Source: Enchytraeus crypticus
Lineage: Eukaryota; Annelida; Clitellata; Enchytraeida; Enchytraeidae
Reading direction: 5' to 3'
Length of the DNA stretch: 64,000 nt
NCBI GenBank assembly: GCA_905160935.1
Contig: CAJHZI010000656.1
Location: 463,001 to 527,000 of the forward strand
Under the pieces are notes generated by a model. The model did no database searches. It worked only from the letters and a program-made list of their open reading frames with translations, and was not told the origin of the DNA. Of the stretch, positions 28,901 to 44,161 are shown in pieces. The translations under genes and the position numbers were made by a program. Within the stretch, counting starts at the first letter, position 1; every line of letters starts with the position of its first letter.

Positions 28901-31900
28901 GCTACATTTCACGCGCCTAGTAACTCTATATACGTGCATGCTGGATACACGTATAGCACAGGGGGTCGCGTTGAACTAAGTGCCTCACTCTATGCTCTGA
29001 GTGTATCGCTGCGTGCTTTCAACGTCCACAATGTCTCCTGGCAACTTCTGTCTTCTGTTGCTCATCGTACCAAGGTATCGTGAATAAGTGTACAACAAGT
29101 AAATGTGAAAATAACGTGATTAAAGAAATGCTTTTGGGATAAAACTTCAATAAAATTTGATGAAAAGTATATATGTTATGATTTCGACTTTTATCCTATA
29201 TTTCAGTCATACTTTATCTTTATGTCTACTTTTAAGAACCATTTTATTTAACTCAACTTTTAAGAATCATTCATTTAACTCTGCTTTTAAGAACCATTTA
29301 TTCGACTCAACTTGCAAGAGCCATTTATTTAACTAAATTTTTAAGAACCAATTATTTCACTTAATATTTGATAACCATTTCATTATGTCGTATTTTACAG
29401 CCATTATTTACGCTATGGTTACTTCGCCATTTGTATTGTTCTGCAGTAATTTATGGCCTGTGAATGATAAATTTGTAGAGTAATTTTATAATGAAATGCT
29501 TATTGTATTGTCTATGCAGCCGGAGCAACGTTACCAGCATGCAGGCGTTGTCGTTGGGGATGAGTATATGGTTGTACTTGGAGGATATGGTAGTAACAGT
29601 GCGATGACAAGTATCATAGCGTATCATTTCTCCTGCTCTAGATGGTTCAACGTTACTTCTGCACTTCTTGGCAGTAAATATACCATTTTCAGCATTGTTC
29701 CAAATCTTACTCTAAATTTTTTCAATCTCTATAATGATTTCGGTGATACTCATAGTCGAAGGTACATGCTGCAGTAAGGAGTGTGTGAATTAATTAAATG
29801 TGAACGATCAGATGTACGTACTCATTTAATGTGCCTCAGCTATTACTAAACGCTGACCATGTTTGACTGAGATTCATATCGTAAAGAAACCCGAGTGTTA
29901 TAATATTAATGCAAACATTAGAATTTTTCTTATAAAAACTTCCAATGAATTATGCACTTGAATTCTATCCTGGTCAGTTTGTATCTCTCTTTCATTGAAA
30001 GCTTATTGTTTTATATTAGCTTTGTGTGATGCGTCTTGTTTTGTATTTGATTTGCGTGTTTACCGTATAAGTGTATTTCATTTCTGTTTGCTTTAGTTTT
30101 AATTGAAATAGGCTTAAAATATGTAAAAATGAACACAATTTTGTTAATTTCTATAGATAATCACATGTTGAACATTGTATTTTGTGCAGATACAGTTCAT
30201 CCCAAACTCCATTTAATTGGTCAAGCTTCTATTAACACGTCAACCAATGAGATCTATGTAATGTCAGAGCCGGCTACTGTTGGTCGGCCAGGCTATGAGT
30301 TCTCACTAGTACGCATCACTTTGCCCTCAGATATCTGCAGGTTGCAGACTACAGTGGAGGCCTGTGTAAACATGACTGGATGCACTGCCTGCACGGTGCT
30401 AGACACAAGTGAAATGTACTGCTACTCTACGGCCGGTTCAAGGCCACAGGGGTTGGTATTTCTTATTTCTGTTTTACTCTGAATTTCTTCTATAGGTTGC
30501 TCTGTGACACATTACACTTGCAATTCAACTCGCAGAGGTGTTGATCTGAAAGTAAAATTGGGGGCGAGATTTAGCGCAGTCGGTTAAGCTACGCGTCAAT
30601 GAACGAAGTTGAGCTACGTCGGACCTAGTTAATATAATTTTGGATGACCACCTTGGAAGACTGAGTGTTGACAGCTTTGAATGAAAATATCCCTAGTGTT
30701 TTGAAGGGTTATTCTTTACCCGGGTTAGCGGCAATGCAATCAGTGCACTATCAAAAGGCAACTAGTACTAATTATTAAGGAGAGGAAGAAAGACATAAGG
30801 AAAACTTGATGATGAAACAACGTGCATTAATGATGAGTGTGCTAGATAATACAATGGAGACATGTATGTAATATTATTTATTATTGTAAACATATCACGG
30901 ATATGTTTATATGTTTACTGTATAGATGTTTGATGAAGAACACGTCAGTGGCTATACGTCAAGGCATACTGTGTGAGACAGAGATGTCTGATGTGCTGGA
31001 CTGCAGCAGATACACTACGTGCACAGAATGCCTGTCTACCTCCTCATCCAATCAACTCTCAAAGGTTCAATATTGCTATTTGAGATTGGTTTTTTGCAAA
31101 AACAATTTCTATGTCTGCTAACTCTTATGAGAATATTCATTTCAATGAAATTATTTGTTAGTCTCTGTTCTTCAAATAACCTATAAAATAATCTAATTAA
31201 GTAACTGTAACAAACTCTGTTAAGTTTCGGACTGCGGATATATCATAGGTTCATGTCCTAGATTCGCCTCTACTGATATTATTTCTTGAGATGAAAAGGT
31301 ATTACCTATAATTTATTATATATACATACTATATGTTTATATAAATTATTAAATATACTCTTAATTGGATTTCTGATTTGTACCTGAGTGTTATTTCCTA
31401 TGTTTCAACTTCAGCAGCTTTTCAGATATCATTCTAAAGTCTTAAATATAAGTTACATATATACATAACACTACTTACGCATTGAAGATTCACATAATTC
31501 AAACAGCAGTATTATTAAAACCAAGCGTCGTTTGCAGCATAGATAACTCTATTACAGTATATACATGTACATAAACTGTGTATACTGTTGTATTATAGAA
31601 GTGTGAGTGGTGCAGTAATTGCCCTGTGGGGGTATGTATCCAAGCCTACAGCAGTTGTCCAGTGAGAGAAGACTGTGTAGTTATACAGCAGCGTGTTATA
31701 TCACACGTCGACCAGTGTCTCGACAGACAGTGTCTGGCTAACCACTGCGAGTCATGCAGACGTCAAACCCACTGCGCCTGGTCGCGTAATGTTCGCGTCA
31801 ATAGTAAGTGTTGTTGCTATCTCAATTGGGCATAAAACTCATTACGTTACACGACGCTACAGCTTACAGTCGTTTGTTGATAAACAATACACTGAACACA

Positions 31901-34900
31901 ATGATAAATACAGAAAAAATTATAAAATATTCCTTAAATTGACATTTATATTGGTATTTACCCCGTAGAAGCTGATGATTACGGCTGCAAATAATTTTAC
32001 CATTTCCTACCTTCTAATAAGAAAGAAACATATTGAAAACGATTATTTTGTGCTTTTAAGATCAAACTGCTAGGATCGGCAATACCAAAACAGCATTTGT
32101 GTGTCAACAAACTGCATCCGGTCTTGACCTTCTAGTGTCTGTTTACTTATTTTCTTTTGGCCTTATCGTTCAATCTGGACAATGAATCGTTACACTTTTA
32201 CGAGGAATATTTGCTGTTTTGTTTGAGATATAAACTGTAGGTTCGGCAGTTTTGCTTGTAATGATATAAACTACTAATATGAAATACTGTACTTAGGAAA
32301 TAATAATTTGCAGTCTAACAAACTTCTCTGCTTGCATCTTGTTAACTTGTTTCTATTTTCTAAAAATAATAAGAGATATATTGAACCTATTCATAAAAGT
32401 TGACATTAAATATCGTTGCAATATTTCTATTACACAATTTCATTAGAGACGAGAAGCCCTAATATTTTTGGCGCTGTAAAGTAGAAGTTAGTCGAAGTAA
32501 AGTAGTGTCTGTAAAGTAGAATTTTAGTCGAAGCTGAGGAAGGCATAGGGGGCGCACCTCATCATGTACAGAATCCTCCAAGCGTAATGGCATATCAAAA
32601 GGAATGTTTTAAACAATTGAAAGACCCACTCGTGTGTGGACATGAAGAGAAAGACGGAAGATGGAGATGAGTAGAGGCGCTATATACCATGGACCGGCCA
32701 GTAGGCAGTGCACTACTCGAGAAAGTAGAAGTTATTGGTTGAGTATGAAGGCAGATCCTTCCATGACTTGAATGACTATTAGTTGACAACTATATAGTAT
32801 GCGTATACAGCTATGACAAAATAAAAACGCTGAATAATGCTACAGTCGTGTATGGCAACACCAGCAGTTCAGTGTTTTTTCATGTGCTTCTTTCCAAAAT
32901 GTTGGATCTTAATGTTTTAATCGTGCCAGTATTAGGGTAAAAGCTAGAGCAATAATTTGACTCTGTAAATTTAAAACTGAAGCCTGGTCTAATGTTAGTT
33001 TCTTGCCATGTTATGTCAGTGACGCAACGAATGCCTGATTTGGACCCTGTATCTGTTAATCCGCAGTAGGATACCTAACTGAGCATGAAACTGGGTCAGG
33101 TCAAGTGTTGATATAGTCTATCGATATTTCGTAATTTTGTATTAGATGGAACAAGTCGCGGTGTCAGCTTGTTGCCGGTTTTTGATTGGAACTGCTCTCC
33201 CAGTATCCTGGTGGGTGGAGCCTCTAACATGAGTGACATGAGCTCTAGCACATGCCCCACCCACTGTTCGCTGCATACTACTTGTGACATGTGTTTGAAG
33301 TCACTGGGAGGCGAGGGTGGATCACATGGCTGCTTCTGGAGCACTCTCTACAATAAGGTGGGCGTGTCTTCGTCACATCGCTATATTCTATTGTCTCTTT
33401 AATTATTAACATAACTGTTAGTTTCTGTTCATGGTTCTCTGACATTATATTGAATTCTATTGGTTAATGTATTAACATAACTGTTCGTTTTTATTCATGG
33501 TCGCTATTATATAAGATTGTATCGGTTAATATATTAACATAACTGTTAGTTTTAATTCATGTTTATATGCTATTATATTTTCCTGTATCTGCTCTACTAT
33601 ATTATACTGAATCGGAAGAATGGCTGAGTAGCTAGTGCGCCTTCTTGATAATGGAAGCTTCTTTTCCAACCCGTTTAAACAGTCCTTGATTATATCCCTT
33701 TGTGATGCCGAAATGGTCCTCTAACAGAGCATTATAGCCTTAGCTGTCTATTTGTATTGATTGGATAATCACGTTGACTGCATTCTTGCCTGAACCAACG
33801 TCAGAAAGAGCATTCGGTTGTTAAATGCCTATGCTTCTGAAATTGCTAAAATTCCTAAAACGAATTTAAAGGTTTGTCCCGACCATAGTTAAACTAGGAT
33901 TCAAGGGAAGACGATGATGATGATGATGATGATGATTATTGTCATTAAGAACTCAGTAATATGAAGTAATGCTTTAACCCCATGATAAGCGGATATTGTA
34001 TGCGTTGAAGAACTTTTTAAAATGAGACTATATATACGTACATGAATAGAAACTTAATATATAATTCTTCGGGTTATATTCATTCTTGTCATATTTCGTG
34101 TATAGGTGAAATCTGCAAACGTTTCATAATACAAATACTGCTGTGCACAATTAAAATATAGTCTGAACCTATAAATGGACTTCTGAATCTCAAAAACCAA
34201 ACTTCTCAATCTTTTATATTCATTCTCTTATAATTTTTTATTTATTCAAGACCTTTTTCATTCTGAACATAAATGAGAAGACACTTATATTCCCTTTGAG
34301 ATCTTGGTCATAGTTAACTTTCCGGAGTGGATTGTAGAGTATCAAAGAATATTTGAAGATATAGTTATGATTAGTGCTATAATGACCGTTCAATGTATAC
34401 ATTTTGTGTTGTCTCCTCTTTTTTGTTATGCTTAGTGTAACCGGTCGGTAAAATTTCTACAGCTAGTGGCTATCCTAAACGCTCTAACTTTTTGTTAGAG
34501 GTACAAAACTAGCTGAGAGCTCGATATTGTATGGACGCCATTGTTCTGTAATTGTTGAAGATGTTATGCAACTTAATGCGTCGTGTTTGGTGGGATATAC
34601 ATATTTACTCTCCATTATTGAGGACTAGGTTTGCAAAACATTCTGCTAACTATTCACCTGACGTCATCGTGCACTAGGAAAATATAAGTAAACAATCACT
34701 ATAGTGAAATGATCAACCATGTTGATATCTATCACTTTTAATACCACATGTTTAAACCGTTAGGCATTTTATTCCATTTTCCGTGTAACCAGTCCAGTGA
34801 ATGTCCGAGATTTTACTCTCAGATCAGCGCGGCCGGGATTCGAACCCACGAGGGTTTAATTCACCTCAGGATTTGTCATTTAAAATTTCATGACGTTACC

Positions 34901-37900
34901 CCTACGCTATTAAGACATTCCAAAAATATACATTATATAGGAAGGCTCTGTTGCTGCATTTCTCGCAGTGTATGCCCGCTGGGTTCCTGCCACTGAGCTG
35001 CACACAAGGGCGCTGTGGACTGCTGCTGGAGGGGCAGCAGACCCAGTGCCCGGTGGACTGCTCGGTATTCAGTCGCTGCTCCACCTGCCTGGCTGAGCCG
35101 AGGTGTGGCTGGTGCGCCGCCACGGGGGTCCTGCACGGTGGTAAGGGTGTCTGCATGCAGGGCGGGCTGGGTGGACCCTGGAACAAATACTGCAATGTGT
35201 CTACGTTCAAGAATCAAGGTAAGCGTTGTTCTATAGATTATTTAGATACTGCTTTTATGTGCTACAATTCATAATTCTCAAATTTGATATTTAGTGCTTT
35301 TTATTGTGTGCGTTTTATTCTGTATTGCTTTTTTACTATAAGTAGCTGTTTTCATAGAGATGCCTTAGCATCATATGCTTCATGAAAGATTAAACATTAA
35401 TAAATGAATTTACTAATAACGAATTGCAACAAGAATACAGTCACTTAAGGAAACTTGTGTGCTTTTCTTTTGTCATGTGTGTAACCAAGGGCCAGCAAGT
35501 AAAATAGTCTTGAATAAAGTATTCTATTTGTAGTGCAGACACGACCAGATCGTTCATGACCCATGTGTTTGTTGATGTAGGATGACGTCTCAGTATAACG
35601 AGTGCAGACACGACCAGGTCGTTTATAACTCATGTGTTTGTTGATGTAGGATGGCGTATCAGTATAACGAGTGCAGACACGACCTGGTCGTTTATAACAT
35701 GTCCTGCTGAAAACGAATGTCTGAACGGTCACAGTGAGTGCAACACGGTCAACGAGAGGTGTGTCGATCAGCAGCAGGGCTACAAGTGTGTGTGCAGGGA
35801 TGGTTACAGTCTCAATGCCAGGTAAGTGTGTGCAGAAATGATTACAGTCTCAATGCTGGGTAAGTGTGTGCAGAGATGATTATAGTCTCATTGCTAGGTA
35901 AGTGTGTGCATAGATGAATACAGTCTCATTGCTAGGTAAGCGTGTGCAGAGATGATTAACAGTCTCATTGCTAGGTAAGCGTGTGCAGAGATGATTACAG
36001 TCTCATTGCTAGGTAAGCGTGTGCAGAGATGATTACAGTTTCATTGCTAGGTAAGCGTGTGCAGAGATGATTACAGTCTCATTGCTAGGTAAGCGAGTGC
36101 AGAGATGGTTACAGTCTCAATGCTAGGTAAGCGTGTGCAGAGATGGTTACAGTCTCATTGCTAGGTAAGTGTGTGCAGAGATGGTTACAGTCTCAATGCT
36201 AGGTAAGCGTGTGCAGAGATGGTTACAGTCTCAATGCTACGTAAGCGTGTGCAGAGAGGGTTACAGTCTTTATGCTAGGTAAGCGTGTGCAGAGATGGTT
36301 AAAGTCTCATTGCTAGGTAAGTGTGTGCAGAGAGGATTACAGTCTTAATGATAGGCGTGTGAATGTGCGTCAGATGATATGGGAGTATAGTAATGTTCTT
36401 AGTTCATCATCATCAGTTCCTTGCGTTCTGTACAAAAAATAGGGCGGCAACATTCCTCCATTCGTTTCTATCATCAGCAATCTTCACAGCGTCTTCCCAT
36501 GAAATGCTCTCAAATCCTTGTTGATCGTATTTAGCCAAGTAATTATAGATCTTCCACGTTTCATTTTTCCTTGAGTTGGCTTCCAGTTAACTGCAGTCTT
36601 TGCGTCTTTATCCTCAGACATTCTCAGTAAATGACCTAAAAACCTCAACCGTCTGTCAGACGCTATTTCATCTAATTTTCTTTATCCACTCCTTTCGAGT
36701 ACTGTTTCATTTTTGACGTGGTCCCAATAGTGGATATTTAAAATTCTTTTGAGGCATCTTCGTTTATAGCAGTTTAATTTTTGCTTATTTTATTAGTACG
36801 TTCCCAGGTTTCACATGCATACATTAAAACTGGTTGGATAATTGTTGAATATATTTTCAGGAATTTCATAGCTTTTTATTATTTTCCATAATGTATCTCT
36901 GTGGATGCTGTCAAACGCTTTCTTGAAATCAATGAAATTTATGTAGACATCTTTGCTGAAATTCAATGCTCTGTTGTATAATGTGCCGTAAACTAAAAAT
37001 TTGTTCATTACATGATCTGCTATTCCTGAAGCCTGCTTGATGTTCCCTTAATTTTTTATCTATTTATATTTTTATTCTCTCAAGTATTACAGAACAAAAG
37101 ACATTGCCAGGTATTGATAACAATGTTAAATCTCTCCAATTATTGCAGTTACTCAAATCTCCTGTTCTTAGTTAGTAAGTCTTAATGGATTAGTACACCA
37201 AGTCAATCAAACACTGCTCCTTTAAAAACTGACTGGAAGAAGATATGATATCAGATTTAGATGGTTGAAATGTAATTAAAAGGTATGTTAAATTGTGTTT
37301 TGCTGATACGAGGAAGATGGAAGATATTCCATCTTCCTCGTATCATATGCAGGACATTAGATTCAGTGCCGTGAAGACGTGCAGCGTTATATTAGCTGTG
37401 CTTATTTCAGCGTTATTTTAGTTGTGTAATGCACATGTATTGTATGCTATATTGCAGAGGCGTATGTGAGCCGGTATGCAGCAAGGGATGTGTGCACGGT
37501 AGCTGCACGCAACCAGACGTCTGCACTTGCTGGTTTGGATACGTGGGAAACAATTGCTCTGACGAATGTAACTGCAATAAGCACAGCAGCTGTCGTAGTC
37601 CCACACTGCGCGATGAATGCATCGACTGTCAGAATAACACTATGGTATGCTTTTTAAACTCCCGTTTTTACGGCGTCATAGTTGACTTGTTGTTTTTGTC
37701 ACGGGCTGATCCGGTGGTTTGATGGCATGTTGTTTGACAGCGGATCAGTACGTGGGCGCCGACTTTTTCATTCGAGTACGGGGGGGTGACAATATTTCCA
37801 AAAGTTTAAATATATTGTGTGCGCCAGAGTACGCGCAATGTGAAGTATGATGAACCATACCCTTGCCTCGACTCCTTTCTAAGTACAAGCATGACAAAAA

Positions 37901-38998
37901 AAGATTCTTTTAGAATGAAATGATAATTAAAATCTTTTCTTTGAAACATCTATAGCATCATGCTTGACTAATATTTTATGCATATTTATTCTGCTCTTCA
38001 TAATATGCATAGTTCTTTTTATGTATACATGTAGCCTATAAACTTTTTCACCAGTGACCATAAATAGCAATAGCGGAGTACTAAGCTAAGATTAGAGGAA
38101 ATCAATCTCAATAGAAAGATATCAGTATAGTATCTCAAATTTTATTGTCTACATTCGTGTACAATGTGGGCACAAATTTAACATTCCTTTTTATTTTTGT
38201 ATTACTGCTAATTGCTTTAACAATTTTTATCAAAGGATCGGAGGTGTTTGTGAATATATTGATTCGGAATATTGAAAGAAATGAATGCGATGAATGCATC
38301 GGCAAATAGCTTACCCAGTACGTAATGGCAGTTATTGTTTACTATTTGAAGTGTAGTTGCCAAGTGACTTTCCCCATTTCGTGTCCGGGTTGTTTGAAGA
38401 GTAGATCAACCAGTGACTGCACGTGTCGTAGAAAGTGACTAAAGCACTAAGATCCAAACCAACGTCTGAAAGGGCATAAGGTTGGTGAGGGCAATGGCTC
38501 CAGAAATTGCTTAAAAAATGTTCCAGAACGAATGGAAAAATTGAGGATTGACTAATGATATGGTATCTGACAGAGAGGAGCGGAGAGGTCTATTCGTATC
38601 CTTATAGACCCTAGTTAAACTGGGATAAAAACGAAGATGATGATGATAAATTGAAAAGTTAAAGATAGGTAGTTTGGATTTGACTGCTTTCAGAGCAAAT
38701 AGAATGCTCTTAAATCTTCTACCTTAGTCACTTGGTGCCTGCGGAAAGGTGAGAAGTTGAAAGAAACAAGCGGAGTTAAAAGACGGAGTTACCTGTGGTG
38801 GTGAGAGAGAGAGAAAAGACACTCAGATTGTTTAATCAGAAATGTTAGAATTATGTAGCTATAGGCTACATAAGGTATGGATAAGGCATAGACTTTGTGA
38901 AGGGATTAACTTGTTGATCTAACGAGTGCTCTTATGGAGCGATAAAATAGACTTTGAGTATGACTATGTACTTTGAACCTACCACTTGGCAGTGCTCT

Positions 38999-39049
<51 letters not shown>

Positions 39050-39521
39050 GAGTCGGAATCGATAAGTAGCTATGTTGAAAACGTAAAAGAAATAAAAGTT
39101 AAAATTTCATACTAATATTTCTACTTCTATGCTCGCTCTCTCAGATGTTAGCCGTCAAATCTGAAAAGCACAGTTTACAGAACATAATAATTGATAAATT
39201 ACAAGTGAAAAGCTACGTCTGCCAAATCACTTTGTGCATTTCTAGGGAAAGCAATGTGAGAAATGTAAGCCGCTATTTGTTGGACGTGGAGTGAACGGTG
39301 GACACTGTCAGTCTTGTGTAGATCTGTGCAATCAGCACACGAGCATCTGCATGACTGACTCTGAGTACCAGTACATCCACACGATGTCTCTGAGAACATC
39401 CACTCGAGATCTCACTTCCCTCAATGTAATGCTCAAATCTATTTACTCTCTTGATGCCGTACTGCTATTGATTTATTTTACAGCTATACTATACTATATA
39501 TATATATACATGTAGATATAT

Positions 39522-39573
<52 letters not shown>

Positions 39574-39819
39574 AGTATATATATTTATATATACATTCTC
39601 CTCTCTTCAAACTATCTTCACTACAACCTCCTCTGCCTTTCTCACTATATGACCATCCAAGCTCAATCTCAACTTAGCCAATCTATCCCTAATTCACTCG
39701 AGACTCTCCTTTCTATACTTCTTAATTTTACAAACATTTATCTATACGTATTTATCTCTGTCAAAGAGGCGTAATTTAGAAGTTTATGTTACTACGCATC
39801 TGGCTCAGGGTGATTCTGT

Positions 39820-39869
<50 letters not shown>

Positions 39870-42800
39870 GTGATGGTGATGATGATGATGATGATGATGA
39901 TGATGTATTGTTACTACACAGCTGACTCAGGGCCCCAGCAGCAAGGAGGACGCCTATTGTTACGATTGCGGCAACAACACCGAAGGTCGGTACTGTGAGG
40001 CTTGCAAGATAGGTTACTTCAGGCTGAAGGGTCGACCTAAGACTGAGCCTTGCCAGAAGTAAGTTTTACTTATCAATTCCAATTTATCAACGTATATCGA
40101 TGTATAATCACATGCTAATATTTAGCAAGCACATTAGTCGCTAAATTGAACCAATCAATCTAATTAAATCAATACAATTAATTAAACTCAAACTACGAAA
40201 CAGGCAAAAAACGTTTTTGAATCTTCTTTTTGGGCACTTCTCGTGATATATCTGAGAAACTTAAAAATAGAGGGAGCTAGAGTAGAATATGTTTCGTAAG
40301 CGGCAATTAATCCAGGTACCGCAGAAGGCCATGAGAATTCACCTCAGATTCTGTATTTTTGAAACTTAAGCTACATGAAGTTGTTAAGATGGCATATCCT
40401 ATGTGCTGGTATCAACTGATTTGTACATTGAGTGTTCCCTATTGTTCATGGAATGAAGTTACGGTTAATAACTTGCATCTGAAGATAGACAATTACGTAG
40501 ACATTTCAGTTTTAATAGAATTTAATTAAATAGATGAAAGCGCTTTATGAGAACAGCTGGAATATGCCGCTACCGAGTTGGTAGCATGTGTACTTGTTAA
40601 ACTAAAGACTAGAGATGGGTATCGAACCGAACCCGAACCGAACCCTAAAATCTAGAATTTTGACCGAACCGAACTCGAACCCAGACTCTGACCGAACCCG
40701 AACCGAACCCGAACCCAGACTCTGGCTGAACCGAACCCGAACCCATTGAATCATCATCCAATTTTTGGACTACTTCAAGGCCATGGTAGGCATGTAGGCA
40801 GTTGACCACAACCTTCAAACTGCTGCTATTTACAGGTCTATATGTTACTAATAGTAAAAATATTTATTTCTCAACTCTATCAGAACATAGCCATGTATTA
40901 TAGCCATGTGTCTTATTTCACATAGCTATATGCATTGTATCAGAATATATACTTAATCTACAGGTTTTGCACACATTATGAGATTTATAGCATCCCAAAG
41001 TCACACTTTTTGAAAATTAAACCTTCATTTTAGGTCAAGTTTGGATCGCTATAGCAACCAAGATATATGTGTGACATGAATTTTGACTTCATATTCTGCA
41101 TCTACACCACAAATATAGTATACTGACAAAGATTTTTGCACATTGCATAAGAACTAACAGAGATGTGGCCCTTCAAAGTTGAGAAAATTTTAGACGCATT
41201 TTGATTTTCGTACAAAATTCGACCAACGGTGGGGTCACCAAAATCGTCGTAACTTCAAAAACGGTGAACCAATTTTATTAAAATTTTAAATCTAGCCTAG
41301 AGACATATTTTATCTCACATGGAGTAAATTTCAAGTAAATCTGAGATGGTCACCTAGGGACCATTGGACCAGTTTAATAATAATAATAATAATAAAGGTT
41401 TAATGTCCGTTTCCTGATACAAGGATGAGGTGAGGGATGTCCCTCCATCACGTATATAATATAATATATATGGCATCCTTATCACTATTTTCCCCTTGAA
41501 TCCTAGTTTAACTAGGGTCGGGATAAGAATAGACCTTCTTTTCCATTCATTTTAGAAAAATATATATATCAATAGCTAAAATAAAATATCCAATACAATT
41601 AAAATATAACTAAAAGAATTATATAACTAAAACAAACTAGATGGGACTTTCAAGAATGAAGTTACATTGTACCTCTTGTCACAATTAGACTTTTTAAAAG
41701 TGCATTCTTAGATAATTAATGTATTACCTGTAACATGACTAATTTCTACTGCATATTTATTCTTTCAAGAACCATTACAATACTCCAGGATTTACTGAAG
41801 TATCAACATATGAAAAACAAGTTTCTACTCATAGCTTCAGCATTCGAAGAACATATCTATCAGCTACAACAAACATACATAGAAGCAATAAACATACATA
41901 TATATGTAGTACAATATCTTCTAAATATACTGGTATTTTACAGAAATGATATTTAATATTCAGACAAAATATTACAAAAACAAGGGATCTAACATTTAAC
42001 AAGCTCATTGTTAAAACTCTGAAGGGCTGCTCCTTGCTGCGACATACTAGAGGTCTTGGTAACTGCTCTTTGATGCTAGCGATTTTCTACGCTACAAGCA
42101 CACAAATTATATCAGTTAATCAATAGAAAGCATTTATGTAGAAATATTTATATACCCTATTTTTATCCTAGTACATCAAGAACTTGATGGACAGTGAAGG
42201 GAACAAAACTAACCCTTTCAAAGATCACAACTGTTAGTAAAAATTTTTGATATTGCCATATCTTCATTCTATATACATTCAATATACATCGGTAAGATAT
42301 TCGACCGCGGATCAGCATGTTCGAGGTAAAAATCCTGGGCTCGCCCATCACTGACATCGCTTTCGAGTGAGGAAACTGACGTTAACATTAGCTTTTTATC
42401 TCCAACTGTCACTTACAATGAGAGGAGCATCTTCCACCTTATAGCATTTATTATATTTGTAACATCAAATAAAATACTTAATAACCCTAACTAAGTGAGC
42501 ACATTTAAGTTCTGATTGAGCCTCATTATTCAGGAAGATTCAGATATTGGTATATTTACTTTAGAAAGTAAGGACTCAAGTCAGTCAATCTAATTATCGA
42601 ATGAAACTCAAGAGCTTCTGCTCTAGATAGCATGGTGTTTTGGAATCCATACTGCATATGTAATATAGTGTTTTTTACAATTTAAACTGTAAATTAGATG
42701 ATATACTGTAAATTCTAAACAACATTTTTACCTAAAGTCTACCTAAGTCTCTAAAACACATAACTATAACTTGAATAGGATCAATTTGTTAGTTATCCAA

Positions 42801-44074
42801 TGCAAACTAATTTTTAGCCAAAGCAACAAGTTAACATGCATTATAGTGAAATGATCAGCTGTGTTGATATCTATCACTTTAATACTAGATGTTTACACAC
42901 ATAATGTATAGCTTAGCTGCTTATGCTCGGTTTTATAGGACTTCGATAGACGTTTCCGATTACTAGTTATGGAAAGGGTACTTATTGCCTCGAATAGTTA
43001 ATATTCGCTTGTTGGATTTTATGAACCTTTCACGACTCTCAACTTCAAGTCGACTCACTAACTGATAGGCGCGTTAAGTTCTTGGGTGGTTCGCGCGCGC
43101 GGTAAAGAGTTGCGCACTGCTATTGGCTGCTATCATCAGCTGACATAATATTCCTGAGAGAATTATCAGTGTTTACAACTGTCGATCATTTTGCTTTTAT
43201 GGTTTCCCGTACATGGAAAAAATTAGTGAAATTTATTAATTAATTACCACTATATGAGTTAAGATATTTAATATATAAGAAATCAAAATTATATCGATAT
43301 TCCTTTTCAAGTTTAATGAATAGATTTTCAACTAGTATATAATTAATAGCAGCAAGAAAATAACGTATTTAAATTCTCGTATATATTTCAATACTGCTAC
43401 TAATAAATTAATCCACGTAAGACCTTAATAAAACTTAATTATACTGGTTCAGAAAGTCTGGAAGACTCGCAACTGCAATATCAACACTGATCTGATCCAC
43501 AATTGGCCTCAATCTAAACTTATGATGATTATGATAGAGCTACTTCTATATACAATATTTTTAGTATTATTTATTTAGTATTACATTCTCATTAATGTTG
43601 ATTTATTAGAAGAAATTGATATTACGCAATCGTATATTCTAATAATTTCTGATCATTTAATTTTATTAATAAATTTAAGAGTCTCTCCAAATAGTTGAAA
43701 ACATATATCTTTCAGCCTTAGATTTGAATCATATGCCTGACTGTTGTTGATCACTGGACTGGCACCGTTTAGGATCTCTTTTGTTTCTCTTCTATAACCC
43801 TGGGATTTTTTCCTTCAAAGACTCCGTCTTCCATGGTGGTCACCCACAAAGTACTAACCGAGACCGATGTAGCTTAACTTCGATTATGGACGCGCAATTA
43901 AACCTAGTGCGCTAAATTCTGCCGTCATTATTATTATTATTATTACTACTACTATTATTACTATTATTGTTATTATTATTTTTATTATTATCAACATCAT
44001 CATCATCATCATCATCATTAGCCTTCTTAATAAATCAAACATAATTGCAGAATATATTATATATATATATATAT

Positions 44075-44161
<87 letters not shown>

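Noticed and set aside
34902-35217. Two reverse frames of about 100 codons
   Set aside because: Antisense shadows of exon 27, whose PSI cysteines and splice phases fit the + strand.
40612-40750. CCGAACCCGAACC runs resembling telomeric repeats
   Set aside because: They occur only as subterminal runs of the hAT-like element, in irregular order; not an interstitial telomere.
43780-43925. Possible 5S rRNA gene
   Set aside because: Only half of 5S is present, it is diverged, and another copy has the same flanking body; SINE.
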